A stretch of DNA of 64,000 nt from Pisolithus tinctorius (GCA_024663395.1 JANFAH010000086.1:1-64000); one strand, 5' to 3'; shown: positions 35,778 to 47,340, numbered from the stretch's first letter. The notes: generated from the letters alone by a model not told the origin. Translations and numbers: made by a program.

Positions 35778-36046
35778 TCTTAAGAGGAGGTTGAAATTAA
35801 GACTGTAAAGAAGATCTCAGGCTTCTGTGGTAAGAAGACTAAGTATTAACAAGCTAACCTGTAAAGAAGATCTATGGTAGTACATCAGTAAGGTAGCTGT
35901 AGGGTTAATATAGTAAACATACCTCAGGCTTCTGTGGTAAGAAGACTGAGGTGCACAAGGAAAAAACTAATTGCCTAAGTGCAAAGAATTATTATGTAAG
36001 CTTGTATGCTGTAAGCAAATAAACATAGGGGACACATGTTCCAACA
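35778..36046 (-). repeat. Copia-2 5' LTR
   Basis: 269 bp, near-identical to 24996-25264. Borders fixed by the primer site and the CCTTG duplication. Confidence 0.9.
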
Positions 36047-36287
36047 CCTTGTGCTTATTGTATTCATTGTGTCTCATATTTATGTACATGTTTTCTCATT
36101 ACTTACAAAGAATGTAGCACATCTCACAATGAGACCACCCTTGTCATGTAAAACTCTGGGTTCAACACCTGGATGTCTCAGTATTGTTACACTTAGAGAT
36201 ATATAGCTTTGTACTGTACCTTTGTCACCTCAGATGTTGTCACTACTCATGTGTGACTGAGACTATTTTGTATAGATATATCTGTGA
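36047..36287 (+). repeat. Copia-1 3' LTR, right fragment
   Basis: Continues the LTR text (CTTGTGCTTATTGTATTC) to ATATCTGTGA, then CTGCC, the Copia-1 target duplication. CG to TG changes relative to the 5' copy are common (for example GCATGT versus GCACAT forms). Confidence 0.9.
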
Positions 36288-36292
36288 CTGCC

Positions 36293-36969
36293 CCTGTCCT
36301 GGATCTCTCCCCAGCTTGCATAAGGGTACAGCACATAAGCTGAGACCAAGTGAGGTAGATCCAACCCTGGACCAGCTTCCCCCTGTGCACACTCTGAGAC
36401 CAGTCACTTTCCCATGCTACTGGACTTATTCCCACACTCCTGGCCTTGACTCCAGACCCTCAGACTTGGCCCCTGTCACCTGGACTTGAAGCCCAGTCAC
36501 CCAAGGGTAAACCCATGCTTGAGAGGTGAGGGTCTTGAGAGGCTTTTGGGATGATTGGGTGAGGGTCAACAGAGGGATTATCAGTAACACTGTCCATCAG
36601 AAGTGGAGGGAATAGGGGAAAATTACCCCATTTCACTTATGTTGCAGAAGGCATATCCAGATTTGGCAGGGGAGGGGTGGATTGCTTCAAGAAGCATAAC
36701 TGTACTTAAATACATCTGGGAACCTCTGGGAACCACTGCTGGAGGTAGGGCCTGTTAGATGCATTGTTACTGTCACAAAAATATATCTAACAGACCACCA
36801 TCCTTCCAAGAAACTCCTGCTTGAGGTGCAAAAGCACTTATGTTTGTGTTGGTCAATTCTGGTCTATCAATATGGAACCTGCTGTATCTGTAGTTCAGAC
36901 AAAACATCCCCCAATCACATGTTGTAAAACAATACATGATAATACAGATTAACTGACATTCAAAGATCA
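36293..36969. other. Gene-free border between TE island and genic part
   Basis: CpG-poor spacer. No gene recognised. It holds a small inverted repeat TGTTAGAT...ATCTAACA (near 36752-36792). The base composition changes at its right end, where the FHA gene begins. Confidence 0.5.
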
Positions 36970-39900
36970 TCACGTCCTGGATCGCGTCGTCGCTCTCGTA
37001 GTCCTGGTCTTTGCACCTCCAGTCCTGGCACCACCGCTCTCCTCTTTTTCCCCCTCCTTCGACTTCGCGCCTGCCGTAGTACCCCGTCTCGCGCGAGTAG
37101 TCGTCGCCGTCTTAACAATCGTCGCGTTTCCAGACGTATCCTGACCGCTAGACGCACTCTCCTCCTCTTTCGACGGCGTGTTTTCCTTATCCACAACCTC
37201 GGAGCTCACTTCCGGAACAGCTTTCGTAGTCGCCATCGAACCCGCTTTCTTTCTCGCCGTAGAAGTCCCAGCCTTAGTAGCACCTGCTGCGGGGGGTTTA
37301 ACCGTCGACGGTGTAGGCGCTCGCCTAGTGCGACTCGCTGGACCAGCAACGCCACCTTCCGCCACATCCCGTTTCGCTTTCATGGTCGTCGTAGTTGTAC
37401 GCGTCCTTCTTTTCGAGCCAGGTCCGTCTTCTTCAGCAGCATGACCTATCGTATCGAGCGGGTCGTTGTCATCCTCCTCAGCTGGTTGAGCGGTCTCACT
37501 GGGCGTTGACCTGCCCGACCTCGAACCTGAACCTGAACCACCTGAACCAGAACGACCACGTGCATTATTAGTCCCACTGCTCGTCGTTGTGCCGCCAACT
37601 CTCCGAACGCCGCTCCTCGTCCCCCGCGCAGCAGCATCATTCGGAGGTACAGTAGACGACGACCCCTGGCCTGCTTTGGTTGTTCCCAAACGAGATTTCG
37701 GTCTGGTAGCGGCGACAACAGGCTTGTTACGGGTCACTTTCGGCTCTACGACGACTTCAGGGATCGGTGCTCCCTTGGCACGACTTGGAGGTCGCTTCGG
37801 CGCCGTTGGCACCTACGAAGGGGACAGTTAGTGTTCACGATGCGATATACAGCGCGATGGAAAAGTGATGATACGTGTACTTACGACTTCAGAGTGACTC
37901 TCAGCCTTTATTTTCCTGCCTCCAACGGCTTTGGGTTCCGAGGATGCAGATGGTGGCAGCGGATTGCGCTAAGCATGAAGAGAATAAAATAAAATAAGCA
38001 CGAGCCACCGCAACAGCAGTAGTACATAAAACGCACCTCATCGTTCACAGGTGTCTGCTTCCTCAATCTCAATGGCTTCGTCTCGCTCGGTGCATCCGGC
38101 ACTTCAATTGTAGGGAGACCAGGGATATCATCAGTTGGTACCTCCTCGAGTTTCGAAACAGCCGTCCCCTCCGTCGCTGCCACTCCGGAATTCGCATTTA
38201 ACCTGGGCGGCCGACGCCGCGTCGCGGGGGTCGGCGGCACAGCAGCATGTCCTAGTTCAGTCGCCTTCTCATCATTACCGTCATCATGTTCATAGCTTTC
38301 CTTTCCGGCGGACGCCTGCTGCCGATACACGACCGGCGTGACCATCATCTCTTTTACACCCTCCATCGTCGGTGTCTCATCACCTACCCTGCCCCTCCTC
38401 TCCTCCCTCAAAAACATCGTCTTTACCCCGTCCATACTCGGCGTCTGCACGCCCTCGCGAGAAATAGGAACGCCTTTGAATAGATGGCGCATGCTCCGCA
38501 CGGCAGGGGTGGCAGCTCCGACGTCGTGTTTAGGCTTGGAGAAGAGATGTTTGAGCGAGCCCAGTTGGGGGGTCTGAGGGGATGGTCGGGTTAGGGCTGG
38601 AAGAGGAAGATCGGTTGGCGCGTCCTCGTCTTTTCCTTGGTTTGACGCTGGTAAATCGCCCTCGGCTCTGTTTTCCGCGCCAATATCTGGGGCTGCAGGG
38701 ACCTCGACGTCCATTGGGCCACCGTCATCACTTTGTACATCACCATTCTCCTTATCACTCTCATCAACGTCACTCTTCCCATCTTCTTCCTCCGTACCAT
38801 CCACACTCTCATTATCATTCTCCTGGTTGTCTCCCAAGTCCACTCTTGTCCCAACCATAGACCCACTACTCTCCCCACTCTGCACCAACCCACTTTCGCT
38901 CCGTCTCCTCTTCAACCCCTCCACTGTCTGCTTCATCCTATCCAACAAAGACCGTGTATTTTCCTCGTCATCGCTTTCGCTGCGTCCCTCCTCCTCCCTC
39001 TCCTCAATAGAAACACCTACTTTGGCTGGAGAACCAAATCGCATTGCCATCTTCACAGGTGACAAACTTCGACTCCTCCCTTTCCCTACCACGTCCGTTT
39101 TCGTTGCATTCGTATTCAAGGTGGTGGCAAACAGCCCCGGCAACGGTGCTTGAGCATGGACATTTGAATGTCGTGGCCCCATACCCGGAACGTATCCTCC
39201 AAAATAAGGATCTGGTGTCCTCAGCGCAGAACGACGTCTTTCTCTTATGGCCTGGAATATCGTCAAGGTCAAATTCATTCCTGAATGAAGTAGAAGAAAT
39301 GCTTACCTGTTTTTCCTCCTCGCTGAGCTTCCTCCGCTGAGGGCTCAGAACCCCCATTCCAACCTGCTCCTCCTGCTTCACCTTCCGTGGAGACATATGC
39401 AGCATGTCCGTATCTAGATCCATCTCCTCTTCCTCTTTCTCATCCGGCACTGGCACGACGATATCTGTGACCTTCCATTTGGGCTCGACGCGGACTCTTT
39501 GTGGTCCGCCAAGTCCAACAGAGGAAGAAGAGGAATGTCCTCCAAACGAATTTCTCCCAGCACCTCGGCCCACGCCTGTAGTCAGACTGACGCGCGAGAT
39601 TTGCGGTGTCATGAACGTTCCCAGGGGTCTGTGTGCGGGGAGAGCGTCAGTTAAATCGGATTGTTGGAGGTCTTCGGTGGACAGAGGTGGCGCCTCCTGA
39701 TCGACATCCATCTCCACCTACGAGCCTTCAGCATATATCCTCCAAAGGCTTGCAACAAAGGACAGACAACTTACCTTTTCATTCTCAAGCTTCTCGTGTT
39801 TCTCGTCATCCTCAGGCGCAGCAGAGGACGAGCGGAACGGCCACCCGAGGCCTTTTACCAAGCCTAAACTCTTGCGCCATCCAGAGGATTGATCCGTTTC

Positions 39901-41058
39901 CTCTGTCTCCTCGTCCCTGTCTTCTTCTTCCTCGTCTTCCTCCTCGATCTCTTGAACATCCTCAAGGTCATCCACAATAACCTCTTCTACCTCTTTCTCC
40001 TCCAGCTCCTCTTCCTCCTGTTCGATTTCTTGTCGCAACACTGCACGTTGCGCCGAGCGAATGAGAACGGCACGGTGGAGTGAGGGACGGGCAGGTTTGC
40101 GATGGGGTGTTTGGTACATGTTTGGGTTGGATGTTTGGACACTGACTGGACGGCCAAATGCGCCGAGGCGGTGTGGTGTGGCGGGGGGTGCCGCGGATTG
40201 TTGAGGGCGTGGTGAGTGGGGAGGTTCCGGAACTTCGACCTCGACGGATTCGAGTATGACGAGGTCTTTGTCTTCTTCCAGAACATGGGGATGATCACCA
40301 TCCACGAGGACAATTTCTTTCTCTGCTTCATTCTCGTCTCCATCATTCTCGTCGGCGGCATCAGAATCGGAAGAAGAGTCGGAATCTTGTCCATTGTGTG
40401 CTCCCTGCAGAGTCTGGTATTGCTGTTTTAGCGGGGACGACCCTCGTCTCTTCAATGGTGTCTGCAAAATCCTCAAGTTCTCCACTGGATCTGCGTGTTT
40501 GCCTCTGGGCGTAAACACTTTTGCACTTCTGATCAACGACATTCTCAGCATCTTCTTCCTCGTCCTAGGTGTCATTTCAGCGTCAGTATCCACTGATGAC
40601 CCGGACGCGTTTTTTGTGGGCGAAGGTGAGGAGTAGAGTGCTGCACGCATTTCCTTGGGAGGATATGTAAACACAAATCGTTTACCGCGTATTTCGAGAG
40701 TGGAATTGTTTGGTACGGGTATAGTAACTGGAAGTGAAGGATTCTGGGAAGGGAGAGCTAGACACCCGTCGACGAGTATACCTGATGTACCTAGCACAAC
40801 GACAAACGCCTTTCCGTGGCCAAAATGAGAGTTAGTGTACACACAACTAAGGAAACACGATGGCACCTTTTTCTCTTGAAAGATCAACTTCGCGTGTACT
40901 GGGCTCACTGATGAGTAGTACAACCTGACGCTGCAAGACGGGTCGCGTCCGAACGTGACTGTGTCGTCGTCGATGGGGAATGCTGCAACTGGCGTGGCTG
41001 GGTCGACGCGTTTCATCAGTCGCAGCGTGCCAAACCGGCCAATCTCACTCGGGTCCAT
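36970..41058 (-). CDS. FHA-domain nuclear protein, Ki-67-like
   Basis: Six exons on minus: 41058-40867, 40809-39775, 39717-39307, 39251-38037, 37968-37885, 37812-36970. All introns are GT-AG (55-72 bp) and every exon is a multiple of three, giving 1259 aa. Residues about 30-130 form an FHA domain (TVTFGRDPSCSVRL, SSVSPVHAKL, with the conserved G-R and S-x-x-H), which binds phosphothreonine. After it come SP/TP-rich and strongly acidic stretches. Four short repeats follow (TPQLGSLKHLF, TPAVRSMRHLF, TPSMDGVKTMF, TPTMEGVKEMM). The last about 300 residues are Arg/Lys/Thr-rich. FHA at the front, TP-x3-G-(L/V)-K-x-(L/M)-F repeats and a basic tail resemble animal Ki-67. I see no RVSF-type PP1 site. 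Gene model strong, the Ki-67 relation is inference. Confidence 0.8.
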
Positions 41059-42300
41059 CGCGCTTGCTTATTAGTTGGTTTGGTCGAGTCTTCTCCGCGG
41101 TTCCAACACGCTGTGATACCTTTATCACGTGATATACAAGTCATGTGACATATCACACAGACCTGATTTCACTGAGCGCTGACGTCACGCCTGCGCAAGG
41201 CAAACAGGTATCAGCTCACGAGTTGCTAGAGGAACCTACCTCGAAGGCTGATAACCTGAGGATATTATTGGATACGAATGGCGGCGTATGTGAGGGGGTT
41301 TCAGGAGTTTCCTTAGGTGCGTCTCTTCTTTGTCTTTTTTGCCTCTCAATATCCATGGTGTCATTTCCGATTAAAAATATGTACACGACAAGGGAGATGG
41401 GGTAAGTGATTGTCGTGTCTGTGGGTAGCCTACCCGATTTTAACCGCTCCAGGCTACGTTTTTGGTACGTGTAGCCGTTAGACGATTTACTTGCTCGCCC
41501 ACCGATTGCGGACGTGCACGGCGCAAAAATAGAGAATTCGACGAACGGACTCTCGTCTACTTTGCAGATAACCTTTGGCATGTACTCGAGGTTTACGTCG
41601 AGAACTGGAGGGTACCGATCGCGCGGGTGGCTTTGCTGACCAAGTATGTTTGCACGCCTTTCTGATCTACCACACGATTTGGTTGATACCTGGATTAACA
41701 GGGTCTAGGCACACTTCTCAGTCACAAGATTGGCGGTGATCACCATAACGTCGTATGCTTTCCTTGGACGCCATTCTTTAAGATGTTGGACATTTTGGTG
41801 CAGGAAGACGACGATTTCCTTGCAATTTGAGATTATGTTGTAAGGGAGTGTCTTACACATATGTACGTGCTATATATCTGTGTGAACGTTCAACGTAGCT
41901 AGCTGCGGTGGCATATTGATATCAGTGGAGCTGTAAACGGGGGTAGTTGTCTCTCCCTGCAGTTCTGCCCAGCGTCGTGGCGATGGCACGAACCGAGTCC
42001 GCAACATGGGCTAGGAACTTCCCACCATGATTAGCAGATCGGCGACGCAGGCTGCTGCCCCGAATGGGCAACAAGACTTTCCCACCTTGGTTTTCCGTGA
42101 AGTCGTTCAACGGCGCAAAATAATACAATGTTTGTGCAAGTCTTCGCTCGTCCGAAGTGGAACCAAGGCCAAGTGGCACTTAGCAGGCGTGTCGACGTAT
42201 GTCTCGTTCGACGTTGAATGACAGTCGCCAACGCAGGTTTGAAATTTCAATTACAGGCCTGTCACGTAGCTCGCTCTCATCGGTCCACTGGGCAAACTCT
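41059..42300. other. Spacer upstream of FHA gene, with a repeated block
   Basis: No convincing gene. Contains a block (41236-41345) also found at 46264-46375 and 49785-49900. The remaining frames on both strands lack recognisable content. Confidence 0.5.
41216..41360 (-). repeat. Conserved block, copy 1 (possible small exon)
   Basis: On minus it reads ETPETPSHTPPFVSNNILRL then SAFEVG. The copy near 49.8 kb reads ETPESTSPTPPFKSNNILGL then WAFEVG without indels. After GAG each copy has a donor-like GT(A/C)(A/G)GT and an acceptor-like CAG or TAG 45-65 bp on. It may be a decayed or untranslated exon of a small family. Function unknown. Confidence 0.4.
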
Positions 42301-42371
42301 TTTCATATAAATACGCACACGTTGGTTTGCAAACAGCCTGACACCGACACTAGGTCTCCGCGTACAGCGCA

Positions 42372-42881
42372 ATGAAGCTATCACTTATCTTCCGCGTGGC
42401 AGCTGCAGCAGTTTCAGTTTCAGCTCTGCCTGGCATCGAACGTTCGTCTTTGCGATCCTCAACGCAAAAGAAGAACTGACGACCCCCTTTGCCAGTTACT
42501 CCGCGCACCTCCAAGTATGTGTGCTGCACATACCTCGATATTGCCTCCGATCCCATTATTCAGTACTACTTGGAGCAATACGGCATTAGTGGTGTACCCA
42601 ACGATGCGATCGTTGGGCTTGGTTGCCGCAAGCTGATGAAGGGGGGTACATGGTCAGCCATTTTTTCTGCGGGCATAGCGTTATATATATTTTTCACCCT
42701 CCATGTCAGTTCATCATCCACGCAACTGGGGTGGTGCGACTTGAGTTCTTACGTTGCACCTCACATTTATACGTCATGCGAGATGAATGGTAAGTCCGTT
42801 GTCACCATCTTCTCGACTCTACATCTAATCAAGAATGAAACGATGTGGTTGGCCTCATGCAACAGTAGCCCAGCCGGATAG
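42372..42881 (+). CDS. Hydrophobin-like secreted protein, six cysteines
   Basis: Four exons: 42372-42441, 42496-42652, 42710-42789, 42874-42881, all GT-AG, summing to 104 aa. Signal peptide MKLSLIFRVAAAAVSVSA. The mature part follows the class I hydrophobin plan: VCC, 32 residues, VGLGC, 8 residues, C, then WC, 13 residues, SC, and a short tail MNAG. Hydrophobins self-assemble into amphipathic films on hyphae and fruit bodies. Eight Cys are usual. Here the first Cys before the CC pair is absent and the first Cys of the second pair is Trp, leaving six. A TATA-like ATATAAATA lies at about 42305. Decayed relatives follow at 43342 and 47095. Confidence 0.7.
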
Positions 42882-43341
42882 TTCTTAGATTTCGGATGGA
42901 TACACTGGATGGCCATGATGGCATCCTGAAATGTATAGCCTGATACCGACCTGCGTTAGCAACTTCTCTACGATCAACCTATCTCTAATACGTCCGGTTT
43001 ATTTGGGGGCATCAAGTTCAAGGTAAGGGTTTTTCCGTTGTGCAGACAACTCGAGATCGTCCATGTCAACGACGAATATTTTCTCACCAACGTGACTGCC
43101 ACGATTGATGTTGGTATGCGAAATACGGTTGTCTGTAGGCTGATCGAGCTCTGCAGATCAGATGAAGTGTAGCTCAGAAGGACCGGTCGTTAAACAGGTT
43201 TGAATTTGAATTTCATTTAGAGGCTCACAACGTTGCTCGTTCTCGTCGGTCAACCGAGCCAACGCTCTTAAGTAAGATAAATATACACGTGTTGAGCTGC
43301 TGACAGCCTGAAACTGACATCCCACCCCCACACATAGCGCA

Positions 43342-43720
43342 ATGAAGCTGTCACTTTTCTTCGTACTGGGAATTGCAGCAGTTTCAGTTTCTGCTGTGCC
43401 TGGCATCGAACCTTTTCCTTTCTATCCTGAATGGCCGGTAAGGATTGACCGTTCCCCCTTGCAAGTTACTCCGCGCGACCGGAAATGTGTACGTTGTAAC
43501 ACCTCAGGTATGTTTCTGCTCCCGTCATTAAGAGCTGGAAAGAACGACGTCGCGCTTGGGTTCGAGTGCTGTAAGCTCAAGGCGGGGGGGTACACGGTCA
43601 GTCTTTTTTTGTAGGCATACTAATATGTACGTTATTCGGCATCCATGGCACTAGGCCTCACATTTATACATCGTACCAGTTGTGCGGTGAGTGCGTTATC
43701 GCCGTCTGCTCGGCATTAAT
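43342..43720 (+). pseudogene. Hydrophobin-like gene, decayed copy
   Basis: Signal peptide MKLSLFFVLGIAAVSVSA and VPGIE match the 42372 gene. The first intron has lost its donor and reads through (PFPFYPEWPVRIDRS). Next is KCVRC, then LGFECCKLKAGG, then an intron starting GTCAGT. The third exon (CCTCACATTTATAC) can only be joined out of frame. Large part of the CC-to-C loop is deleted. Probably not functional. A shorter true gene cannot be excluded. Confidence 0.5.
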
Positions 43721-44169
43721 GTCGTACAATAATCCTCCAATATTGAAAAGATGTTCTACATGATCAAGCACTTGGCTTCATGCAAAGAGCACACTAGTAC
43801 TGTGGTATGTTCTTGGATGAATCCACTGGATCATCGACCATGATGGCATTTGCGTAGATTTGCGTCCGGAAATACCAGTCCAGTGTATTTCCGTGCTAGA
43901 AAACCTAAAGCTGGTGCAAATAAATGTAATCACGCGTCCTAAATGGAACAGTGTCAACGTACATATGCCCAAAGAAGTTAACTATTTTCTAGAGGTGCGC
44001 GGTCGAGATCAGACTCGAGCCACTCCAAATCATCAGTGCTTGTGCACAATGTACTAATCTATGCCTGCAGACAATGTGACTAGTCCAAATCAACTTCGAA
44101 CAAATGCATAAAGTATGGATTGGCGATTGCTGTAGCCTTGAATTCATTGTACTGGTGGACCGTCCGTAC

Positions 44170-45937
44170 CTAGTCGACGGCGTCGTAGAGGAAACTGTCA
44201 GGGAATACCATCTTCATCTGCTTCTCAATCCACCAGTAGGGAGTGAGGTATGTGATGTCGATATCTTCGAGCTTGCCGGCACCAGCAACAATCAGCCCAA
44301 CAAGCCGGCCCTTCGAGTCGACCACTGCAGCGCCAGAGTCGCCGGGAGCAGAAAAGGCACCGTCCTTCCTGCTGTAAGGGTACACGGCGATCTCAATCGA
44401 CGTCTTCTTGATGTCGTACTCAGGGTAGGTGCGAACGAACGACTCCATGCTGCTAAGGCGACCGAGAGTGGCGCCTGTGGTCTTTCCGTTCTTGACGACA
44501 ATCAGACACTTCTCGCCATTGGCATCGAGCTGCTGCGGTTTGTGGATCTCGTCGTCCTCTACGACCTCTGTGACCTGGAGGAGCCCGTCGGGGGGATAAT
44601 TGAAGTTGGACCGGCCCTCAGGGTGAGGGTGCATCTTCTTGATAAAGTCGACTATCGAAATGTTGCCGCCTACATATATCATATATAAACACTAAAACTT
44701 GGGACAATGTTGCCAAGATAAGATGGAAACGTACCGACAAAAATCTTGTTGCCCTGAAAAGTGTCCCAGTTGATCCTGTCGTGGTAGAGACTGATTAGGG
44801 CCCAGTCCTGGGTGAAGTGCCTGGGACCATCGTCGACAGCAATGGGAGGGGCGTGGACAACGTCACCGATCACGCGCTGGCTCAGAGACGACCAGTGCTT
44901 GGTGACCTCGTCATGGATCTTGTTTACATTGTCGATCATCCTCTGCGCCTTCTCCGCTGAGTCCTGGCTTTCTTCGCGCGCGCAAGTCTTCCAGGAGGGC
45001 TCACCCTCGACGACCGGACCAAACTTCTCAATATGCTCATTGCATATCTGGATGGAGGCAAGCTCGTCACCGATAGTGCCCAGCATACGATCAATGGCAT
45101 CGGTGTAGGCACTGTCACCGAGGATGACGATCTTCTCACGAGCCCTGCTGCTGCGCTTGCGCGACAGTGGATGTTCGCTGTGTATGGGAGGCGGACGAGC
45201 GACGTGGGCGACGGTGAGAAGGAAGACGCGGTCGCTCTCGCGGCTCTCTCGGAGGTAGACGGCACCCGTACCCTCGAAGCAAGGTGTTTTGAGTGGAGCT
45301 ATCGGGATGCCAAGCATGGGAGTGAAGGGGCTACGAAGCTCAAGGTCGCGGTGGACGAGGCGGTTGAAGGAGAGAAGCTTTGGGCCAACAGTCCGGGTGA
45401 CAACAGACTCGCGGAATGCGACCTCGACATCGGGGAACCCCTCGCGAGCCAGAATATTCTTGCAGCCTTTGGCTGGCCCCTTGGCAGCCTCGAAGGCGAG
45501 AGTCCCAGGCATTATCCCTATCCAGACATGGAGCCCACTGACGTCCTCTGTCCCCGCCTCGGCAAAACGGACGGGGTCAATCGACGTCCACTTGACACCG
45601 CAGGAGTCGAGGTACTCATAGATGAACTGGCCAATCTCGAGCCAGCGGTCTTGCATTGGATGGTCGCAGACAGGGCGGGCCTCTCGCAGAATGCGCCACG
45701 CATCGGGACCCGCGCGCACAAACCAGGGAACGCCGGTTTTGAAGATGCTGCGAGGATTGCTGGGCAGGCCGTAGAAGTCGGTGAAAGCCCCAGGGTAGGG
45801 GTCGTAGAGAAGGCACCGAAAGGGAGCATCGTCCTCGGTGGGAGTGGGAATATCGGGCGGCTCGCCGCACGCTCTCAAAGTAGCGATAGATATACAGGAG
45901 GTGAAGAAGTCGTTGGGATCGGCGTCAGGCCCTGCCA
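44170..45937 (-). CDS. Trypsin-fold (PA clan) serine protease, copy A
   Basis: Two visible exons on minus, 45937-44735 and 44669-44170, joined by a 65-bp GT-AG intron (KIFVG/GNISIVDF). At least one upstream exon with the start codon is missing from my model. The acceptor TTCCAG before 45937 is conserved with copy B. About 566 residues. The C-terminal half has the S1-type triad: His in LLTVAHV, Asp in QDWALISLY, Ser in SAPGDSGAAVVD. A coiled insertion of about 100 residues separates His and Asp. The N-terminal 250 residues (DPNDFFTSC ... GEPPDIPTP ... WTSIDPVRFAEAG) have no domain I recognise. No secretion signal is visible. Near-identical copy at 47756-49523. Confidence 0.75.
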
Positions 45938-46254
45938 CTGGAACGAAAGCAAAAATGAAAGGTAAGTACGTGTACGAGGAGATAGGAAAAATAGCAGGGG
46001 ACACACTTTTAAACAGAAAAGGTTTTTGGAACAGAGCAGAGTCGACTGAGGGTTGTTCTGTGAGGAAAGAGAGGGGCAAAATGCCAGGTCCCTCCTTATG
46101 TAGTCCCACCTTGCACCTGCTAGCCCATGGCGGAAATGCCTCCCCCTCATCGCTCTTCACCTTCATCCAGCTTCATCAACCACACGCTATTGCACAGCAG
46201 ACACCGTTGTCTTCACGCACGCCCTATCCGCAAAACGCTCGAGATGGGGACAGG

Positions 46255-46375
46255 TACGCGCCAAGAGTTGCCAGAGAAACTGACCTCGAAGGCCCATAAT
46301 CCGAGAATGTTGTTGGACTTGAATGGCAGCGTATGTGAGGTGCTTTCGAGGGTGCCTTCCTCCTGTTTCTTCTTT
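46255..46375 (-). repeat. Conserved block, copy 2
   Basis: Matches 49785-49900 and, more distantly, 41236-41345, with an indel that breaks the frame. Lies just upstream of protease copy A, as copy 3 does for copy B. Confidence 0.6.
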
Positions 46376-46379
46376 TCTG

Positions 46380-47090
46380 GACTCCCCGGATTCGATTTCA
46401 GGGCACCGTGGAAAGAAACCCAACATTCACCGTTCCGTTCTGATGCTCATAAATTACCCCCTCGTGGATGGTGCGATCGCATTCGCTCATGCAGGAATGC
46501 CTTTTTCAAGTCGAAGTCCAAAGGAGTAAGGATGTTGTATGGTGCTGGAGGGCAGGGCAGTGTTCCCGAAACGATAACTATGGTATTCTTCACCATAGCT
46601 TATGTTTGCATCTTTTCCTAGCAGCAAGTTACTTCCCAACAGCTTCTCTGCACGCTGTGTCACCTGCTGTGGTGCAGGTGCATGAGTATTGCTTGGGTAT
46701 GTGCCATGGACACCTCGTCGATGACAGTTGCAGCAGTCCAGGTGTGATGGTGACATAGGTAGCCACAATGATCATGGTGCCAGTGGTGTGACGAGGTTAA
46801 CATTTGCCAGCTGTTGCTACTACGCCTGGATTGTCAATACTACTACATTATTAACCGCATCTTTCCTTAGGTCGTTTGATGTAGGATGCTTTGTAGTTTA
46901 TTTCATGAAATGATTTGTGACTGAGTTTTAGCGACAACGAATCTCCATGATGTCGTCTTAGTGTACAAGCTGGTTTCAATTTTCACCACTCAAACTTCCC
47001 TCGCTAATGCACAGGTAGAATCAATGGAAAAACCTTGTAACTAATGAGAGTGAATAGTACATTAGTTCGTCAATGACCAGTGATCCTTAG
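46380..47090. other. Spacer between the two duplicated units
   Basis: No gene recognised. The middle (about 46560-46960) is low in CG compared with its flanks and may be an old unrecognised insertion. Confidence 0.4.
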
Positions 47091-47094
47091 TACA

Positions 47095-47340
47095 CGACTG
47101 GAAATGTATACATTGTGAATGCCTCGGGTATGTATCTGATCCCGTCATTAAGAGCTGGAAAGAACCAGGTCGCTCTTAGGTTCGAGTGCTGCAAGCTCAA
47201 GGCGGGGGCACACGGTCAGTCTTTTTTTGTAGGTACACTAATATGTACGTTATTCAGCATCCATGACGTTTGGATGCTGCAGGTCAGATTCTTACGTCGG
47301 GCCTCATAGTTATACATCGTACCAGTTGTACGGTGAGTGC
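47095..47340 (+). pseudogene. Hydrophobin-like relic
   Basis: Matches the second and third exons of the 43342 copy (AAATGTATACATTGTGAATG ... GTTCGAGTGCTGCAAGCTCAAGG), including the GTCAGTCTTTTTTTGTAGG intron start. Lacks the signal-peptide exon and carries a stop. Marks the left end of duplicated unit B. Confidence 0.6.

Larger units (their letters stand above)
24996..36046 (-). mobile_element. Copia-2 LTR retrotransposon (minus strand)
   Basis: Second, unrelated Copia element inserted in the 3' LTR of Copia-1, with target duplication CCTTG (24991-24995, 36047-36051). LTRs of 269 bp at both ends. gag, protease, integrase, RT and RNase H read on minus. Its pol is split by the 29192-34489 element. 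Excluding that, the element is about 5.75 kb. Confidence 0.9.
18946..36287 (+). mobile_element. Copia-1 LTR retrotransposon with nested insertions
   Basis: Ty1/Copia element bounded by LTRs that begin TGTTAGATTTGGCAAG and end ATATCTGTGA. Five-base target duplication CTGCC at 18941-18945 and 36288-36292. The internal order is gag, protease, integrase, RT, RNase H, i.e. Copia. The span includes an 872-bp TIR element (20426-21297) and all of Copia-2 (24996-36046), which sits inside the 3' LTR. Without insertions the element would be about 5.4 kb. Multiple TGA stops make it defective. Confidence 0.9.

Noticed and set aside
41922..42231. Two overlapping minus-strand frames of 66-85 codons
   Set aside because: No start context, domain, homologous copy or splice support; typical random frames in CG-rich spacer.
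45033..45965. 310-codon plus-strand frame (and a 312-codon one at 48616-49554)
   Set aside because: Exact antisense of the two protease genes, conserved only because the proteases are. No domain seen.
45938..46166. N-terminal extension of protease copy A to an ATG at 46166
   Set aside because: The matching region of copy B is closed by stops, and a conserved splice acceptor precedes 45937, so the open stretch is upstream intron or UTR.
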